This document shows, in pieces, positions 16,244 to 25,481 of a DNA stretch of 64,000 nucleotides. Both the position numbers and the translations under genes were made by a program. Numbering within the stretch: the first letter of the stretch is position 1; every line of letters starts with the position of its first letter. The notes beneath the pieces are model-generated. The model did not search any database, was not told the DNA's origin, and saw only the letters and a list, made by a program, of their open reading frames with translations. This DNA comes from Sphaerochaeta pleomorpha str. Grapes (GTDB lineage: Bacteria; Spirochaetota; Spirochaetia; Sphaerochaetales; Sphaerochaetaceae): positions 1,612,001 to 1,676,000 of the forward strand of contig NC_016633.1 in assembly GCF_000236685.1 (NCBI RefSeq), given 5' to 3'.

Positions 16244-17778
16244 ATTGTTCCCACCACATTGCTTGCTTTCTTTTTTTGCCGGACATTTTCTGAAATCTCA
16301 CTACCTGTATCATAATCCAGTTGTTTGAGCTCACCGGGAGCGCTTGGACGCTGTCGCGTATATCCATCACATTCCCAATCAGGGGTGACTTCTTTCTTAT
16401 TCCAAGGCCTGCATTTCCATTGGTACCCACGATAGGGGTCACGGGTATCGTTCATCCATTGTAATATTTCTCGATGCAACTCATCTCTGACCTGTTTGTA
16501 CGATTCTTCATCGATGAGGTTCTTCATCTCGTATGGGTCCTGTTTTACATCATACAGTTCATCAGTATCATCAAGAAGGTGTATTGCCATTTTATAGTCA
16601 TCGGTAATGGCAGCCCTCATGAACTGTAAGCCTCCAAAACCATCGTGGTCGATCTCATACCGGTGAAATTCACTGAATACCGTCTGGTGCAGGGGTTTTC
16701 CAAAGGGATTCTCTATAATCGCCCGCATCGACACCCCGCTTAATACCGGTGGCTGGGGAATCTGAAAATAATCAAGAAACGTTGGAACCAGGTCGATATG
16801 GGTTGCTACATGCGCATAATTGGTACCCGCAGGGCTCAGCGCATAAGCTCCTCCCTTGATAATGAGGGGAATATGGGAAATCTCCTCGTAGACTGACGGA
16901 CCCTTAAGCGAGAGGGAATGGGCTCCAAGGGCTTCCCCATGGTCACTGGTAAAGACCACCATGGCGTCTGGCAGTTTCTCCTTCACGGCATCCAATACCC
17001 TGCCGATCTCATAGTCTGCAAAGCTGTTACAGCCTAAAAACAGCTGGGGTTTTATATGGAGACTGTCTTTGTCTTCCTGCAAATGAGTCCCAGCCCAAAG
17101 TCTCTGCAACAAGGGTTTACCTTCAAGGGTATCCCAATAGTTGGGACGCTTTGGAAACTCATAATCAGCATAGAGATCAGCAAACCGTTTAGGACAAAGG
17201 TAGGGCTGATGGGGTTCGTCATAGCTGACACAGAGGAACAGATCCTCACTGCTATGCTTATCGATATAATCGATAGCACGGTCAGAGACCCTATGGGCAA
17301 AAGTAAATTCCTCTTCAATTCCGGATCCTTCCAATGAGGCGTTTTCCTGTCTGCTTTTGTACCGGTCTTGTGCATCCAGTTCATTGAGATAGCAACGCAT
17401 ATCATACCAATAGTCGCTGTCATACCCCTGTGGGCAAATACCATTGCCAAAATAGTCCCCGCCATCGAGGTGCCACTTACCGATATAAGCACTAGAGATT
17501 CCCTCAGGTTTCAGGTATTCACCGATAGTTTTAACCCCACTTGCGAGGGGAACGGTATTGGTTATACCCCCATTGGAATGGGGATAGAGGCCAGTAAAGA
17601 TAGCACTCCTGGCCGGTTCACATACCGGTTGGGTGGAATAAACCTTGTCAAAACGAATTCCTTCCGACGCAAGCCGGTCTATGTTCGGTGTTTTCATATC
17701 GGGATACCCGTAACAACCGACCATATCCCAGCGGGTAGTATCGGTCATAATGAAAACAACTTGTCTTTTCGGTTTCAT
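16240..17778 (-). CDS. Cys-type sulfatase, cytoplasmic (second)
   Basis: 512-residue sulfatase with formylglycine precursor Cys53 in C-E-P-A-R (C53-x-P55-x-R57), followed by TGLYPHSNG. Metal ligand Asp in FIMTDTTRWD near the N-terminus and FTSDHGEALG later. No signal peptide (starts MKPKRQVVFIMTD), so it acts in the cytoplasm. AAGGAG lies nine bases upstream of the ATG. It follows the permease genes by 52 nt and overlaps the LacI gene. It needs formylglycine formation, and the only maturase in the window is that of the neighbouring operon, so that enzyme probably serves both. The C-terminal RDPYRGYQWKCRPW is typical of a subset of bacterial sulfatases; substrate unknown. Confidence 0.92.
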   Translation of the reverse strand: MKPKRQVVFIMTDTTRWDMVGCYGYPDMKTPNIDRLASEGIRFDKVYSTQPVCEPARSAIFTGLYPHSNGGITNTVPLASGVKTIGEYLKPEGISSAYIGKWHLDGGDYFGNGICPQGYDSDYWYDMRCYLNELDAQDRYKSRQENASLEGSGIEEEFTFAHRVSDRAIDYIDKHSSEDLFLCVSYDEPHQPYLCPKRFADLYADYEFPKRPNYWDTLEGKPLLQRLWAGTHLQEDKDSLHIKPQLFLGCNSFADYEIGRVLDAVKEKLPDAMVVFTSDHGEALGAHSLSLKGPSVYEEISHIPLIIKGGAYALSPAGTNYAHVATHIDLVPTFLDYFQIPQPPVLSGVSMRAIIENPFGKPLHQTVFSEFHRYEIDHDGFGGLQFMRAAITDDYKMAIHLLDDTDELYDVKQDPYEMKNLIDEESYKQVRDELHREILQWMNDTRDPYRGYQWKCRPWNKKEVTPDWECDGYTRQRPSAPGELKQLDYDTGSEISENVRQKKKASNVVGTI

Positions 17779-17830
17779 TGTTCAATGCTCCTTGGTTAAA
17801 AAACGGCAATGCAACTGCAACTAGAGAATC

Positions 17831-18664
17831 CTAGCCTTTGACAGCCCCTGCGACCAGACCTTTTACCATATACTTCTGGAAGAAAAAGAATACACAAACC
17901 ATAGGGAGTGTGCCAATAACTGAAATACAATTGATCAAAGACCAGTCATAAGAAAGTTCACCAAGGTAGCGCAGACTGATTCCCACCGAAAGGGTCCTGA
18001 GTGAATCGGACTGTATCAAAGTCGCAGCATGCAGGTAATCATCCCAGGTCATCAAAAAGGCATAGATACCAACTGCCAGGATTCCGGGTGCCACCAGTGG
18101 TGTAATGAGCTTGAGAAGAATGGTTGTTCTCGAAGCACCGTCAACCGTTGCTGCTTCCTCTATCTCACGGGGAATATTAGCAAAAAAACTGGAAAGCAAT
18201 AGGCTACAAAAGGGAATCTGGGCAGCTACTATTGCTAGGATAAGACCTGAACGAGTGTTGATAATCCCCATCTTGCTCATCATGGAATAGAGGGAAATCA
18301 TCCTGGAAATAATCGGAAACATCTGAGAGGAGAGCAGGATGGCTATGAAAATCTTATTCCATTTGGTTTTGAACCGGGAGATCGAATACCCTGAGAAAAT
18401 TGCTACGGCACAGGTAATCAGTGCGCAGGCAAAGGAGACCAGAAAGTTATTTCCATAATAGACGAAAAACTCATTGTTCTGGGTAAAAAGATTGATGAAT
18501 CCTGTCAGCACGAAATTTTTCGGGAAAAAAGACGGGGGATAGAGATAGGCCTCCATATTCGTCTTGAAAGCGGTCACTAGCATCCAGTAGATGGGGAATA
18601 ACAAGAAGAGGAGAATCAGGGCTAAAACGACACTTCGCAGAGTCTTTGACAATCTTGTTTGCAT
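17831..18664 (-). CDS. Sugar ABC transporter permease, MalG/CUT1 type
   Basis: Second membrane subunit of a carbohydrate ABC importer, 277 residues with six hydrophobic segments. The cytoplasmic EAA loop that docks the ATPase reads EEAATVDGASRTTILLKLITPLVAPG, at about residue 180. The C-terminus (MVKGLVAGAVKG) is the hallmark of MalG-type subunits. No ATPase gene is in the operon, so a shared ATPase encoded elsewhere is expected. Ten nt downstream of the partner permease; SD AGGAGA. Confidence 0.93.
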   Translation of the reverse strand: MQTRLSKTLRSVVLALILLFLLFPIYWMLVTAFKTNMEAYLYPPSFFPKNFVLTGFINLFTQNNEFFVYYGNNFLVSFACALITCAVAIFSGYSISRFKTKWNKIFIAILLSSQMFPIISRMISLYSMMSKMGIINTRSGLILAIVAAQIPFCSLLLSSFFANIPREIEEAATVDGASRTTILLKLITPLVAPGILAVGIYAFLMTWDDYLHAATLIQSDSLRTLSVGISLRYLGELSYDWSLINCISVIGTLPMVCVFFFFQKYMVKGLVAGAVKG

Positions 18665-18673
18665 ACGTTTCTC

Positions 18674-19579
18674 CTAAGCCATATCCTGGACACGGAAGAT
18701 TTTCTGGTAGAACCCTACTACAAAAATCATCAGCAACATCCAAATGGTGGTAACTGCGGCGCCGGACCCAAGATTCATGGATACGAAGGCCTCCCGATAA
18801 CTGAGAATAGCAAAATTGGTGGTCGACCCGTTCGGGCCACCTCCGGTCATGGTCCAGAACAAGGGAAATTGTTTAAAATTCTCGATGATTGACATCGATA
18901 CGGCAATTTTGATTACAGGGGAGAGGAACGGAAGAATAATAGAGAAAAAACGGCGTACCGGACCTGCTCCATCGATGGTTGCAGCCTCCAGCATATCAGA
19001 AGGGACATTTCTGAGCCCTGCGAGCAATAAAAGCGTCATCAGGGGAATCTGTTTCCAGAGTGCTGCGATGGCAATGCCACCCAAGGCGGTTTGAGGATTG
19101 TTCAGTACTGCAAAATCCTTGACAGTTCCTCCAGAAAAGAATGAAACAAGGAACTTAACCAACCCATACTGGGGCTGGAAGAGCCACATCCAGATCAGAC
19201 CGGAGATAACCGTCGGGACTACCCAAGGAGTCAACATGATGGAACTGGCAAGTCTGGAACCTTTAAAATCGGTATTGAGAACCAGAGCCAAAGCCATCCC
19301 GAGTATGAATTGAAAAAGGATGACTAGCAAGACAAACCAGAGCGTATGCCAAGTTGCAGAAGGTATTTGCCCCGTCTTGAAAAGCCGGATGTAATTATCA
19401 AAATTATTCCAGAGCCCAGGCTTTCCGCTAATAATGTTCTTGACACCATACTTGAGAAAACTCATATACAACGACTGAATGATAGGTACAATAATAAAAG
19501 CTATGGTAAGTATAGCCGCAGGTAGGGTCAAGACGAACGAATACCCGTTGTCCGAGAGTGTCTGTGTTCCTTTTTTCAT
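18674..19579 (-). CDS. Sugar ABC transporter permease, MalF/UgpA type
   Basis: First membrane subunit of the same importer, 301 residues with six membrane segments. EAA loop LEAATIDGAGPVRRFFSIILP lies near residue 210. The chosen ATG (19579) has AAGGA seven bases upstream; the longer frame from 19624 runs through the intercistronic spacer and is unlikely. Partner of the next permease and of the binding protein upstream. Confidence 0.93.
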   Translation of the reverse strand: MKKGTQTLSDNGYSFVLTLPAAILTIAFIIVPIIQSLYMSFLKYGVKNIISGKPGLWNNFDNYIRLFKTGQIPSATWHTLWFVLLVILFQFILGMALALVLNTDFKGSRLASSIMLTPWVVPTVISGLIWMWLFQPQYGLVKFLVSFFSGGTVKDFAVLNNPQTALGGIAIAALWKQIPLMTLLLLAGLRNVPSDMLEAATIDGAGPVRRFFSIILPFLSPVIKIAVSMSIIENFKQFPLFWTMTGGGPNGSTTNFAILSYREAFVSMNLGSGAAVTTIWMLLMIFVVGFYQKIFRVQDMA

Positions 19580-19605
19580 GCTATTTCCTTCAATCAAGTA
19601 AAGTA

Positions 19606-19633
19606 ATCCCAAGGTATATTGCAACCTTGGGAT
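19606..19633 (-). other. Intercistronic hairpin after the binding-protein gene
   Basis: Perfect 10-bp stem (ATCCCAAGGT with ACCTTGGGAT) and an 8-nt loop in the 64-nt gap between the binding-protein and permease genes. No T-tract. Confidence 0.7.
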
Positions 19634-19643
19634 CGGTATGGGG

Positions 19644-20927
19644 CTAGTTGCCTAACTTGGCCTGCATAACCTTTGTGAAATTGGCTATGGCTGAGTCGAC
19701 ATCCTGGTTGCCTACGGTTACAGCCTGGGCCAGGGAACAAAGTTCCAGGTTCAGATCGGTCAACTGGGGGATGAACGGCTGGGCCTTTACATTCTTGGCA
19801 GAGTCGGCAGCTCCCTTGAGAACGGGATTGTTCTGAACACCGGCCATTTTTGCCATACTGGCTTTTGCAGGATAGGCAGGGGTAGTGTTTGCAAGGTAAT
19901 CGCTCAGTACCTTTTCGGAAATGACATACTGTACGAACTTCGAGAGTGCCGCTTTCCTTGCTCCCCCATTATCTACGAGAATGAAGCAATGCGCCTGTAA
20001 AATAGACTGGCCCTTTCCCTGGCCACCGATAAGTGGGGCAGCAGAACTGGTGAAGTTGATGGCATCGGGATTAATGGACTTGATCCCGTTGAAACCCCAG
20101 CTCTGGTCGTAATACATGGCAAGCTGTCCAAGGGCAAAGAGGTTTCGCAGATCCTTGAGCTTGGCGTTCTGCGGGTTGTAACCCTTGTCGTCCAAGGTCT
20201 TGAGCATAGCGATTGCATCTCTGAAGCCTTGATTGTCGACACTGAGCTTCTTTGAGGCATCGAGAACGGTTCCGCCGAAGTTAAAAATCATACCAGTCAG
20301 CGAATCGCCGGATACGGGGACAGAAGCAGTGGTCTGGCCGAAAGCGTAGACTTTATTGCCATTTTTGTCTTTGAGCATGGAGAGCTTTTCTGCCATCTTG
20401 AGCATTTCGTCATAGGTCTTGGGTGGTGTATTCGGGTCAAGGCCTGCCTGCTCGAACAATGCCTTGTTGTAATACAGTACGTATGGTGAAATATATAAGG
20501 GGATTCCATACGCATTACCATTGATCTTGAAAGAATTTAGGACATCTGGATAAAAGTCATTGACGAAGGAGGCAGGAAGGATATCGGAAATGGGGGCTGC
20601 AAGGCCAGCATCTTCGAATCCAGGAATCCAGCCTATTTCGCCAAAGATTCCATCTACCTTGTCTCCACCACCGGCCATATTGATTACTTGATTCATGATC
20701 TCGCCATAAGGAGCGGAAACCCATTGAATCTCAACAGTGGGATTTTCAGCCTCAAAACCTTTTTTTATCCCGTCCCAGAAAGGGATATATCCTGATTCAA
20801 GCACTGCATAGTTTGCAATTTTCAAGACTGTCTTGCCACCCTCGGCAGATTTTTCTGCAGTGCCATTGGCGAACAAACCTGCGGTGCACAGTGCGAAAAC
20901 CACTGCAACAGATACCAATTTTTTCAT
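19644..20927 (-). CDS. Sugar ABC transporter substrate-binding protein, family 1
   Basis: 427 residues. Signal peptide (MKKLVSVAVVFALCTAGLFA) then NGTAEKS; no lipobox Cys. Mature protein has the family 1 pattern of malto-oligosaccharide/glycerol-3-phosphate binding proteins, e.g. FEAENPTVEIQWVSAPYGE, IPLYISPYVLYYNKALFEQAGLDPN and PKTYDEMLKMAEKL. The ATG at 20927 has AAGGAG six bases upstream; six extra codons upstream (20945) are not needed. First gene of the operon with two permeases, a sulfatase and a LacI regulator; the ligand is therefore probably a sulfated sugar or glycoside. Confidence 0.93.
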   Translation of the reverse strand: MKKLVSVAVVFALCTAGLFANGTAEKSAEGGKTVLKIANYAVLESGYIPFWDGIKKGFEAENPTVEIQWVSAPYGEIMNQVINMAGGGDKVDGIFGEIGWIPGFEDAGLAAPISDILPASFVNDFYPDVLNSFKINGNAYGIPLYISPYVLYYNKALFEQAGLDPNTPPKTYDEMLKMAEKLSMLKDKNGNKVYAFGQTTASVPVSGDSLTGMIFNFGGTVLDASKKLSVDNQGFRDAIAMLKTLDDKGYNPQNAKLKDLRNLFALGQLAMYYDQSWGFNGIKSINPDAINFTSSAAPLIGGQGKGQSILQAHCFILVDNGGARKAALSKFVQYVISEKVLSDYLANTTPAYPAKASMAKMAGVQNNPVLKGAADSAKNVKAQPFIPQLTDLNLELCSLAQAVTVGNQDVDSAIANFTKVMQAKLGN

Positions 20928-20969
20928 GCTATTCTCCTTTTGCAATTTCGATACAACCTTTATTTAAGA

Positions 20970-20987
20970 TATACACTGCTGTGTATA
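20970..20987. promoter_or_regulatory. Palindromic operator in front of the second sulfatase operon
   Basis: TATACAC-TGCT-GTGTATA, perfect 7-bp arms. It covers the transcript start region about 10-27 bp after the -10, the position of a repressor site. The likely binder is the LacI protein at 15224-16243. Confidence 0.6.
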
Positions 20988-20996
20988 CTCGCATTA

Positions 20997-21024
20997 AGTA
21001 TAGGTCACTACAGATGGATGTCAA
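20997..21024 (-). promoter_or_regulatory. Sigma-70 type promoter of the second sulfatase operon
   Basis: Minus strand TTGACA (21024-21019), 16-nt spacer, TATACT (21002-20997). The -35 is consensus and the -10 has one mismatch. 70 nt upstream of the binding-protein start codon. Confidence 0.7.
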
Positions 21025-21090
21025 GCAATTTTTCTTATTGCCCTACTGACTAACTACAACTTTATAAAATATGGAAGGTGGCCTAAGTTT

Positions 21091-21969
21091 CTACCCAAAG
21101 GAGAGCAATTCCCCGTTGAGTTCCTTGCTGTGAAGAGTCTTGATATATTGCGAGGGGGTGCAGTTCCTGAACTTTCGGTAAACCCGGGAGAAATAGAGCT
21201 GGTCGGGAAATCCGACAAGCAGGGAAGCCTCATTGATCTGAAGCAAAGGGTTTTTGTTCAGAAGGCTTTCGAAGCGCTGAATCTTCCTCACCGTGGCCAG
21301 TTGTTTGAATGAGACGCCGAACTTCTGTTTGATGGCATGAGACACTGCCGATTCACTTCGGTCGACGGCTCTGGCAACGACAGTAAGGTTGCTTGGTTCC
21401 TGCATATGCTCATCCAGATATTGGATGACTTTTTCCACTAGTTGCGGTTGCCAGAGTTTGACATAGGAAGAGGATGAGACAAAGTTGATGAGCATGGTAA
21501 AAAGATGCAGCATCCTTGAAAGCGTCTCCTCCTCGAAATATGGTCGGGCCATGTAGGCAGAAATAAAATCCTTTTCCTCAAGGCCTGAGCTGGTCCACTC
21601 ACCAAGCAACTGGGCAGGGGCATGCTCAAGGGTCCTAAACTGGCCGAGCATGGCATATCCGATTGTCATCCCGTCACGTTCAATCGGCATGACAGCCTCA
21701 TTGAGTCCCCCATGGCAGCGATACACTGTAAGTTTTCCCAACCGCTTGCAACGCTCGCACATCAACTTATCCTGGGCAAGGCATCTGGGACGATAATGCA
21801 ATCCTTTCTGTAAGAGTGTGCAATAGTCACTGGACTTCAAGAAAGCCCCGACCAACCATTCCTCGACCAAGGGGGAATACAGGGTAATCTTGACCCCAAA
21901 GCAATACGAAAAACTGTCTATGAGCTGTTTGACCTCTGGGTCAAAGAATATCTGTTGGGTTTCCTGCAT
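21091..21969 (-). CDS. AraC-family regulator with PocR sensory domain
   Basis: 292 residues. The N-terminal half is a PocR-type ligand domain: a Cys-rich segment CLAQDKLMCERCKRLGKLTVYRCHGGLNEAVMPI-like region (about 64-97), with the YRCHGGL motif that is characteristic. The C-terminal ~100 residues form an AraC double helix-turn-helix (NLTVVARAVDRSESAVSHAIKQ, then INEASLLVGFPDQLYFSRVYRKF and TPSQY). It is transcribed away from the kinase-ABC operon that starts at 22075, so it is a good candidate activator of that operon. Ligand unknown. Confidence 0.9.
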   Translation of the reverse strand: MQETQQIFFDPEVKQLIDSFSYCFGVKITLYSPLVEEWLVGAFLKSSDYCTLLQKGLHYRPRCLAQDKLMCERCKRLGKLTVYRCHGGLNEAVMPIERDGMTIGYAMLGQFRTLEHAPAQLLGEWTSSGLEEKDFISAYMARPYFEEETLSRMLHLFTMLINFVSSSSYVKLWQPQLVEKVIQYLDEHMQEPSNLTVVARAVDRSESAVSHAIKQKFGVSFKQLATVRKIQRFESLLNKNPLLQINEASLLVGFPDQLYFSRVYRKFRNCTPSQYIKTLHSKELNGELLSFG

Positions 21970-22074
21970 AGAATTAGTATTGCATAAATTGCAGATTTGT
22001 CCATATCGATTCCTTTTTTTAACCTATACACCCACCCGCTTCCATCATACGCTTAAGTCACGAAAGGAATCTGC

Positions 22075-23184
22075 ATGCAAGCAAACGAAAGAGTACTGGA
22101 AATCATTGGACAATTTGCTATCGATGGAGTTATCCTCAATCTCAAGAGCAACACCGAAGGGCATATCAATAGTACCTTTATCTCGACATTTAAAAATGGA
22201 GATAAACTGGAAAAATATACCCATCAGATGGTGAATGGTGTAGTATTCCCGCACCCAGAACAAGTAATGGAAAATATTCAGGCTATTACCAGCCATATAA
22301 GAAACAAACTGGAAGAACAAAAAGCCGACCAAATAGATAAGCGCTGTCTCCAGCTCATCCCTACCAAGTCAGGTGCTTTCTTTACAAAAGACCGTGAGGG
22401 AAGGCTATGGCGAACCTATCGCTATATCGATGGGGTTCGGACCTTCAGTGTTCTGTCTGATGCGGTTGATGCATATCTACTCGGTGGTGCCATTGGTACT
22501 TTTGCTCTCCAGCTTTCTGATTTTGATGGCGGAAAACTCCATGTCACTATTCCCGATTTCCATGATATGGGAGTGCGTTACAAACAACTCGATACAGCTA
22601 TTGAAGAGAACAAAGCAGGCAGAATGCATTCGGTTTCCAAAGAGATTGCCTTCCTCATGGAAAACAGGGAACGCGGCATGGTTCTCATCGATGCGCTGAA
22701 AAACGGGGAACTTCCCCTGAGGGTGACCCACAATGATACCAAAATGAACAATGTCCTGTTCAGCGAACAGAACGGCGAGGCTTTGTGTGTCATCGATCTC
22801 GATACGGTTATGAGTGGTACCTGTCTGTTCGATACCGGCGACATGATCAGGACCGGAGCCTGCACGGCAAAGGAAGATGAAACGGACCTGGCAAAAGTTC
22901 GCTTCAATATCACGCTGTTCCAGTCTATGGTCCAAGGTTATTTCGAGAAAGCAGAGAAGTTTCTCACTCCAAAGGAAACAAGTCTCATTGCAGAGTCGGG
23001 CAGGAACATTACCCAGATTATGGCAGTAAGGTTTTTGACCGACTATCTCAACGGCGACATCTATTATCACATTGACAGGCCAAGTCACAACCTTGAGCGC
23101 GCCCGCACCCAGATTGCGCTCATGCAGGACATGGACAGACAATGGGGTGCCATTACTACATTCATCAAAGACCTGACCGTATAG
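22075..23184 (+). CDS. Phosphotransferase (APH fold), N-acetylhexosamine 1-kinase-like
   Basis: 369 residues. The catalytic loop THNDTKMNNVLF (H-x-D-x4-N, about 222-232) and the metal motif VIDLDTVM mark an aminoglycoside-phosphotransferase-fold small-molecule kinase. Overall length and the phrase HNDTK-x-x-N-V-L-F ... CVIDLDTVM are those of the group that includes bifidobacterial NahK, which phosphorylates GlcNAc/GalNAc at C1. The neighbours (ABC sugar importer, DUF5107 protein, AGE epimerase, NanA-like lyase) support an amino-sugar substrate. SD AAAGGA is six bases upstream. Choline kinase or another sugar kinase of this fold is the alternative. Substrate assignment moderate. Confidence 0.78.
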   Translation: MQANERVLEIIGQFAIDGVILNLKSNTEGHINSTFISTFKNGDKLEKYTHQMVNGVVFPHPEQVMENIQAITSHIRNKLEEQKADQIDKRCLQLIPTKSGAFFTKDREGRLWRTYRYIDGVRTFSVLSDAVDAYLLGGAIGTFALQLSDFDGGKLHVTIPDFHDMGVRYKQLDTAIEENKAGRMHSVSKEIAFLMENRERGMVLIDALKNGELPLRVTHNDTKMNNVLFSEQNGEALCVIDLDTVMSGTCLFDTGDMIRTGACTAKEDETDLAKVRFNITLFQSMVQGYFEKAEKFLTPKETSLIAESGRNITQIMAVRFLTDYLNGDIYYHIDRPSHNLERARTQIALMQDMDRQWGAITTFIKDLTV

Positions 23185-23210
23185 CCAGGGATATTTCTAG
23201 GAGGTTACGA

Positions 23211-24497
23211 ATGCGAAAAACAGTGAAAATTGCTCTGACTGCGTTGTTGCTCATGTCCTTCTGTGCCGGAAACATTTTTGCCGGAGGCGCCAAAGAGGAG
23301 ACGTCGACACAGGAACAAAAGAAAATTGTATATTGGTCGATGTGGAACCAGACAGAGCCACAGGGCATGGTAATTGAAGAGGCTATCAAAGATTTCGAGG
23401 TAAAGAACCCTGGGGTAAAAGTCGAGATCAACTGGTGTGGAAGGGAAATCCGGAAAACGTTGCAACCAGCCCTTGATAATGGACAGGCAATCGACCTCTG
23501 GGACGAGGATACCGAACGTGTCGTGAAAACCTGGGGAGATTATGCAATTTCCTTGGACGATTATGTAACCAAGGCATGGCCGGGAACCGACGGCAAGCCG
23601 TATGAGGATGCAGTCATGAAATCTTTGCTTACCCAGGCTCGCGCCTATAGCAAAGACGGCAAGACTTTGATGGCAGTAACCTACCAGCCATTTGTATTTG
23701 CGTTCATGTACAATAAGGACCATTTTGCAAAGGCAGGAATCACAACAGCCCCCCAAACCTGGGCAGAATTCACCGAGGCTTGTGCAAAACTGAAAAAAGC
23801 AGGTTTTGTACCGCTCACCACCGATGATGCCTATGTCGACACCCTTATGGGATACTACCTTGCACGTGCAAAGGGCTACCAGTGGGTACAGGCTTTGGTC
23901 ACAGATAAAACTGGTGCCATGTGGGATGACCCTGTAGTATTGCAGATGGCAAAGGCATTCGAGGATTTAGCCAAGAAAGGCTATTTCTCAGAGACCGTTG
24001 GCGCCAATAAATGGCCTTCAGGTCAGCAGGATATTGCAAACGGTACCGTTTCGATGTATCTCAACGGAACCTGGCTTGTCAATGAAATCATGGGCACTAC
24101 CGGTCCTGACTTCCCTTGGGGAACCTTCAGTTTCCCTACAGTTCCAAATGGAACCGACAATATTACCTGCGCAAACTATGGCGGCCAGGCTTTCCAGATC
24201 AGCAAGAACAGCAAGTATCCTGATGTTGTCTTTGCCCTTATCACCCATCTGACTACAGGCGAATGGGACAAACAGCTTGCCCAGCAGTCATATGGAGTGC
24301 CTGTAGGGGGAACCACCGATTGGCCTGTGCAACTTTCTGAAGCCAAAGATTTGTTCACCAACCTCACAACATGCTATCCTTGGGCAGCAGGTATTGAGAC
24401 CGAGACAAACAAGACTCCTCTTATTATCGAAGCTTTCACCAAGCTGATCAGTGGCCAATACACTGCCGAACAGTTTGTCACAGCAGTAAAAAAATAA
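23211..24497 (+). CDS. Sugar ABC transporter substrate-binding protein, family 1
   Basis: 428 residues from the ATG at 23211, which has AGGAGG six bases upstream (the frame continues upstream into the kinase gene but is not coding there). Signal peptide MRKTVKIALTALLLMSFCAGNIFA then GGAKEET, with no cysteine at the cleavage site. Mature protein: FEVKNPGVKVEINW, QPFVFAFMYNKDHFAKAGI, and TVSMYLNGTWLVNEI near residue 280, all family 1 hallmarks. Followed by a strong hairpin and two permeases; lies directly after the kinase gene (26 nt). Confidence 0.93.
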   Translation: MRKTVKIALTALLLMSFCAGNIFAGGAKEETSTQEQKKIVYWSMWNQTEPQGMVIEEAIKDFEVKNPGVKVEINWCGREIRKTLQPALDNGQAIDLWDEDTERVVKTWGDYAISLDDYVTKAWPGTDGKPYEDAVMKSLLTQARAYSKDGKTLMAVTYQPFVFAFMYNKDHFAKAGITTAPQTWAEFTEACAKLKKAGFVPLTTDDAYVDTLMGYYLARAKGYQWVQALVTDKTGAMWDDPVVLQMAKAFEDLAKKGYFSETVGANKWPSGQQDIANGTVSMYLNGTWLVNEIMGTTGPDFPWGTFSFPTVPNGTDNITCANYGGQAFQISKNSKYPDVVFALITHLTTGEWDKQLAQQSYGVPVGGTTDWPVQLSEAKDLFTNLTTCYPWAAGIETETNKTPLIIEAFTKLISGQYTAEQFVTAVKK

Positions 24498-24511
24498 GTT
24501 TCCCCTTGAAA

Positions 24512-24547
24512 CAGGAGCCCTGTTTTCAGGGCTCCTGCCTATTTTTT
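24512..24547 (+). terminator. Strong hairpin with T-tract between binding-protein and permease genes
   Basis: Perfect 11-bp stem CAGGAGCCCTG/CAGGGCTCCTG, loop TTTT, then CCTATTTTTT. It has all the features of an intrinsic terminator yet lies inside an operon; partial termination would leave the binding protein in excess over the membrane subunits. Confidence 0.85.
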
Positions 24548-24566
24548 GTAGAAAAGGAAATCGAAG

Positions 24567-25472
24567 ATGAAACGAAGCAAAACCATGCTTGCGGTCTTCT
24601 TGGCCCCTGCGATCCTCTCTTACCTAATCGTGTTTCTCTATCCTACCCTCAGGACGGTATTCATGAGCCTCTTTGACGTAGGCAATATAACCGATGCCAT
24701 AGCGAAATGGCAATTTGTAGGGATAGAGAACTATAAGACACTCTTTGGGGAAAGCCTGTTCAAGGCATCTTTGAGGAACATCGGGGGAATCTGGCTTTAT
24801 GGTGGTATCGGGGTGTTCCTGATAGCTATTTTCTTTTCTGTAACCCTTACGTCCGGAGTAAAACATAAGTCTTTCTACAGGGCAGTGATTTATCTTCCGA
24901 ACGTCATTTCCGCAGTAGCCATGGGCACGATGTGGATCCACTATGTATTCAATGCCCGCTATGGTCTTTTCAAGACATTTTTCGCATTCTTGCATATGAA
25001 TAAACTGGCAGCTTTCCAATGGACAGCCCCTGATAATATTTTCGCAGCCCTTACCTTGGCCTATAGCTTTGGGATGGTCGGGTATTTCGTCTTGATTTTC
25101 ATGGCTGGCATAGAGAAGATTCCTGCCGACTATTATGAGGCGGCTACCATCGAAGGGGCAAACACCTGGAAAAAATTCTCCAATATTACCTATCCCTTGC
25201 TCAAGGATGTACTCAGGACGAACATCGTGCTCTGGACCATCAGCATCGTAGGATTCTTCGTATGGTCACAGGTTTTCAGCCCCTTGACCCCTGACATGGG
25301 AACAGTTACTCCGATGGTTTACATGTACCAGAGTGTTTTCGGGGCAAATACGGTGGTAACAAGCCGCAATGTCGGCGCAGGTGCTGCTGTTGGCGTAATT
25401 TTGGCCGCTATGGTTATCATCTCGTTTATCTGTACGAATGTCATTTTCAAGAATGATGACCTTGAGTACTAG
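24567..25472 (+). CDS. Sugar ABC transporter permease, MalF/UgpA type
   Basis: 301 residues, six hydrophobic segments. EAA loop YYEAATIEGANTWKKFSNITYPLLK near residue 190. SD AAGGAA seven bases upstream. Ten nt before the partner permease. The importer lacks a local ATPase, as do the other CUT1 systems of the window. Confidence 0.93.
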   Translation: MKRSKTMLAVFLAPAILSYLIVFLYPTLRTVFMSLFDVGNITDAIAKWQFVGIENYKTLFGESLFKASLRNIGGIWLYGGIGVFLIAIFFSVTLTSGVKHKSFYRAVIYLPNVISAVAMGTMWIHYVFNARYGLFKTFFAFLHMNKLAAFQWTAPDNIFAALTLAYSFGMVGYFVLIFMAGIEKIPADYYEAATIEGANTWKKFSNITYPLLKDVLRTNIVLWTISIVGFFVWSQVFSPLTPDMGTVTPMVYMYQSVFGANTVVTSRNVGAGAAVGVILAAMVIISFICTNVIFKNDDLEY

Positions 25473-25481
25473 GAGGAAAAC

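Noticed and set aside
22477-23142. Minus-strand frame of 221 codons opposite the kinase gene
   Set aside because: Antisense shadow of the kinase gene with its conserved motifs; composition is not protein-like.
24512-24547. Operon end after the binding-protein gene
   Set aside because: The terminator-like hairpin is strong, but the permease genes follow at once without a visible new promoter, and the other operons have hairpins at the same place, so partial termination is more likely.
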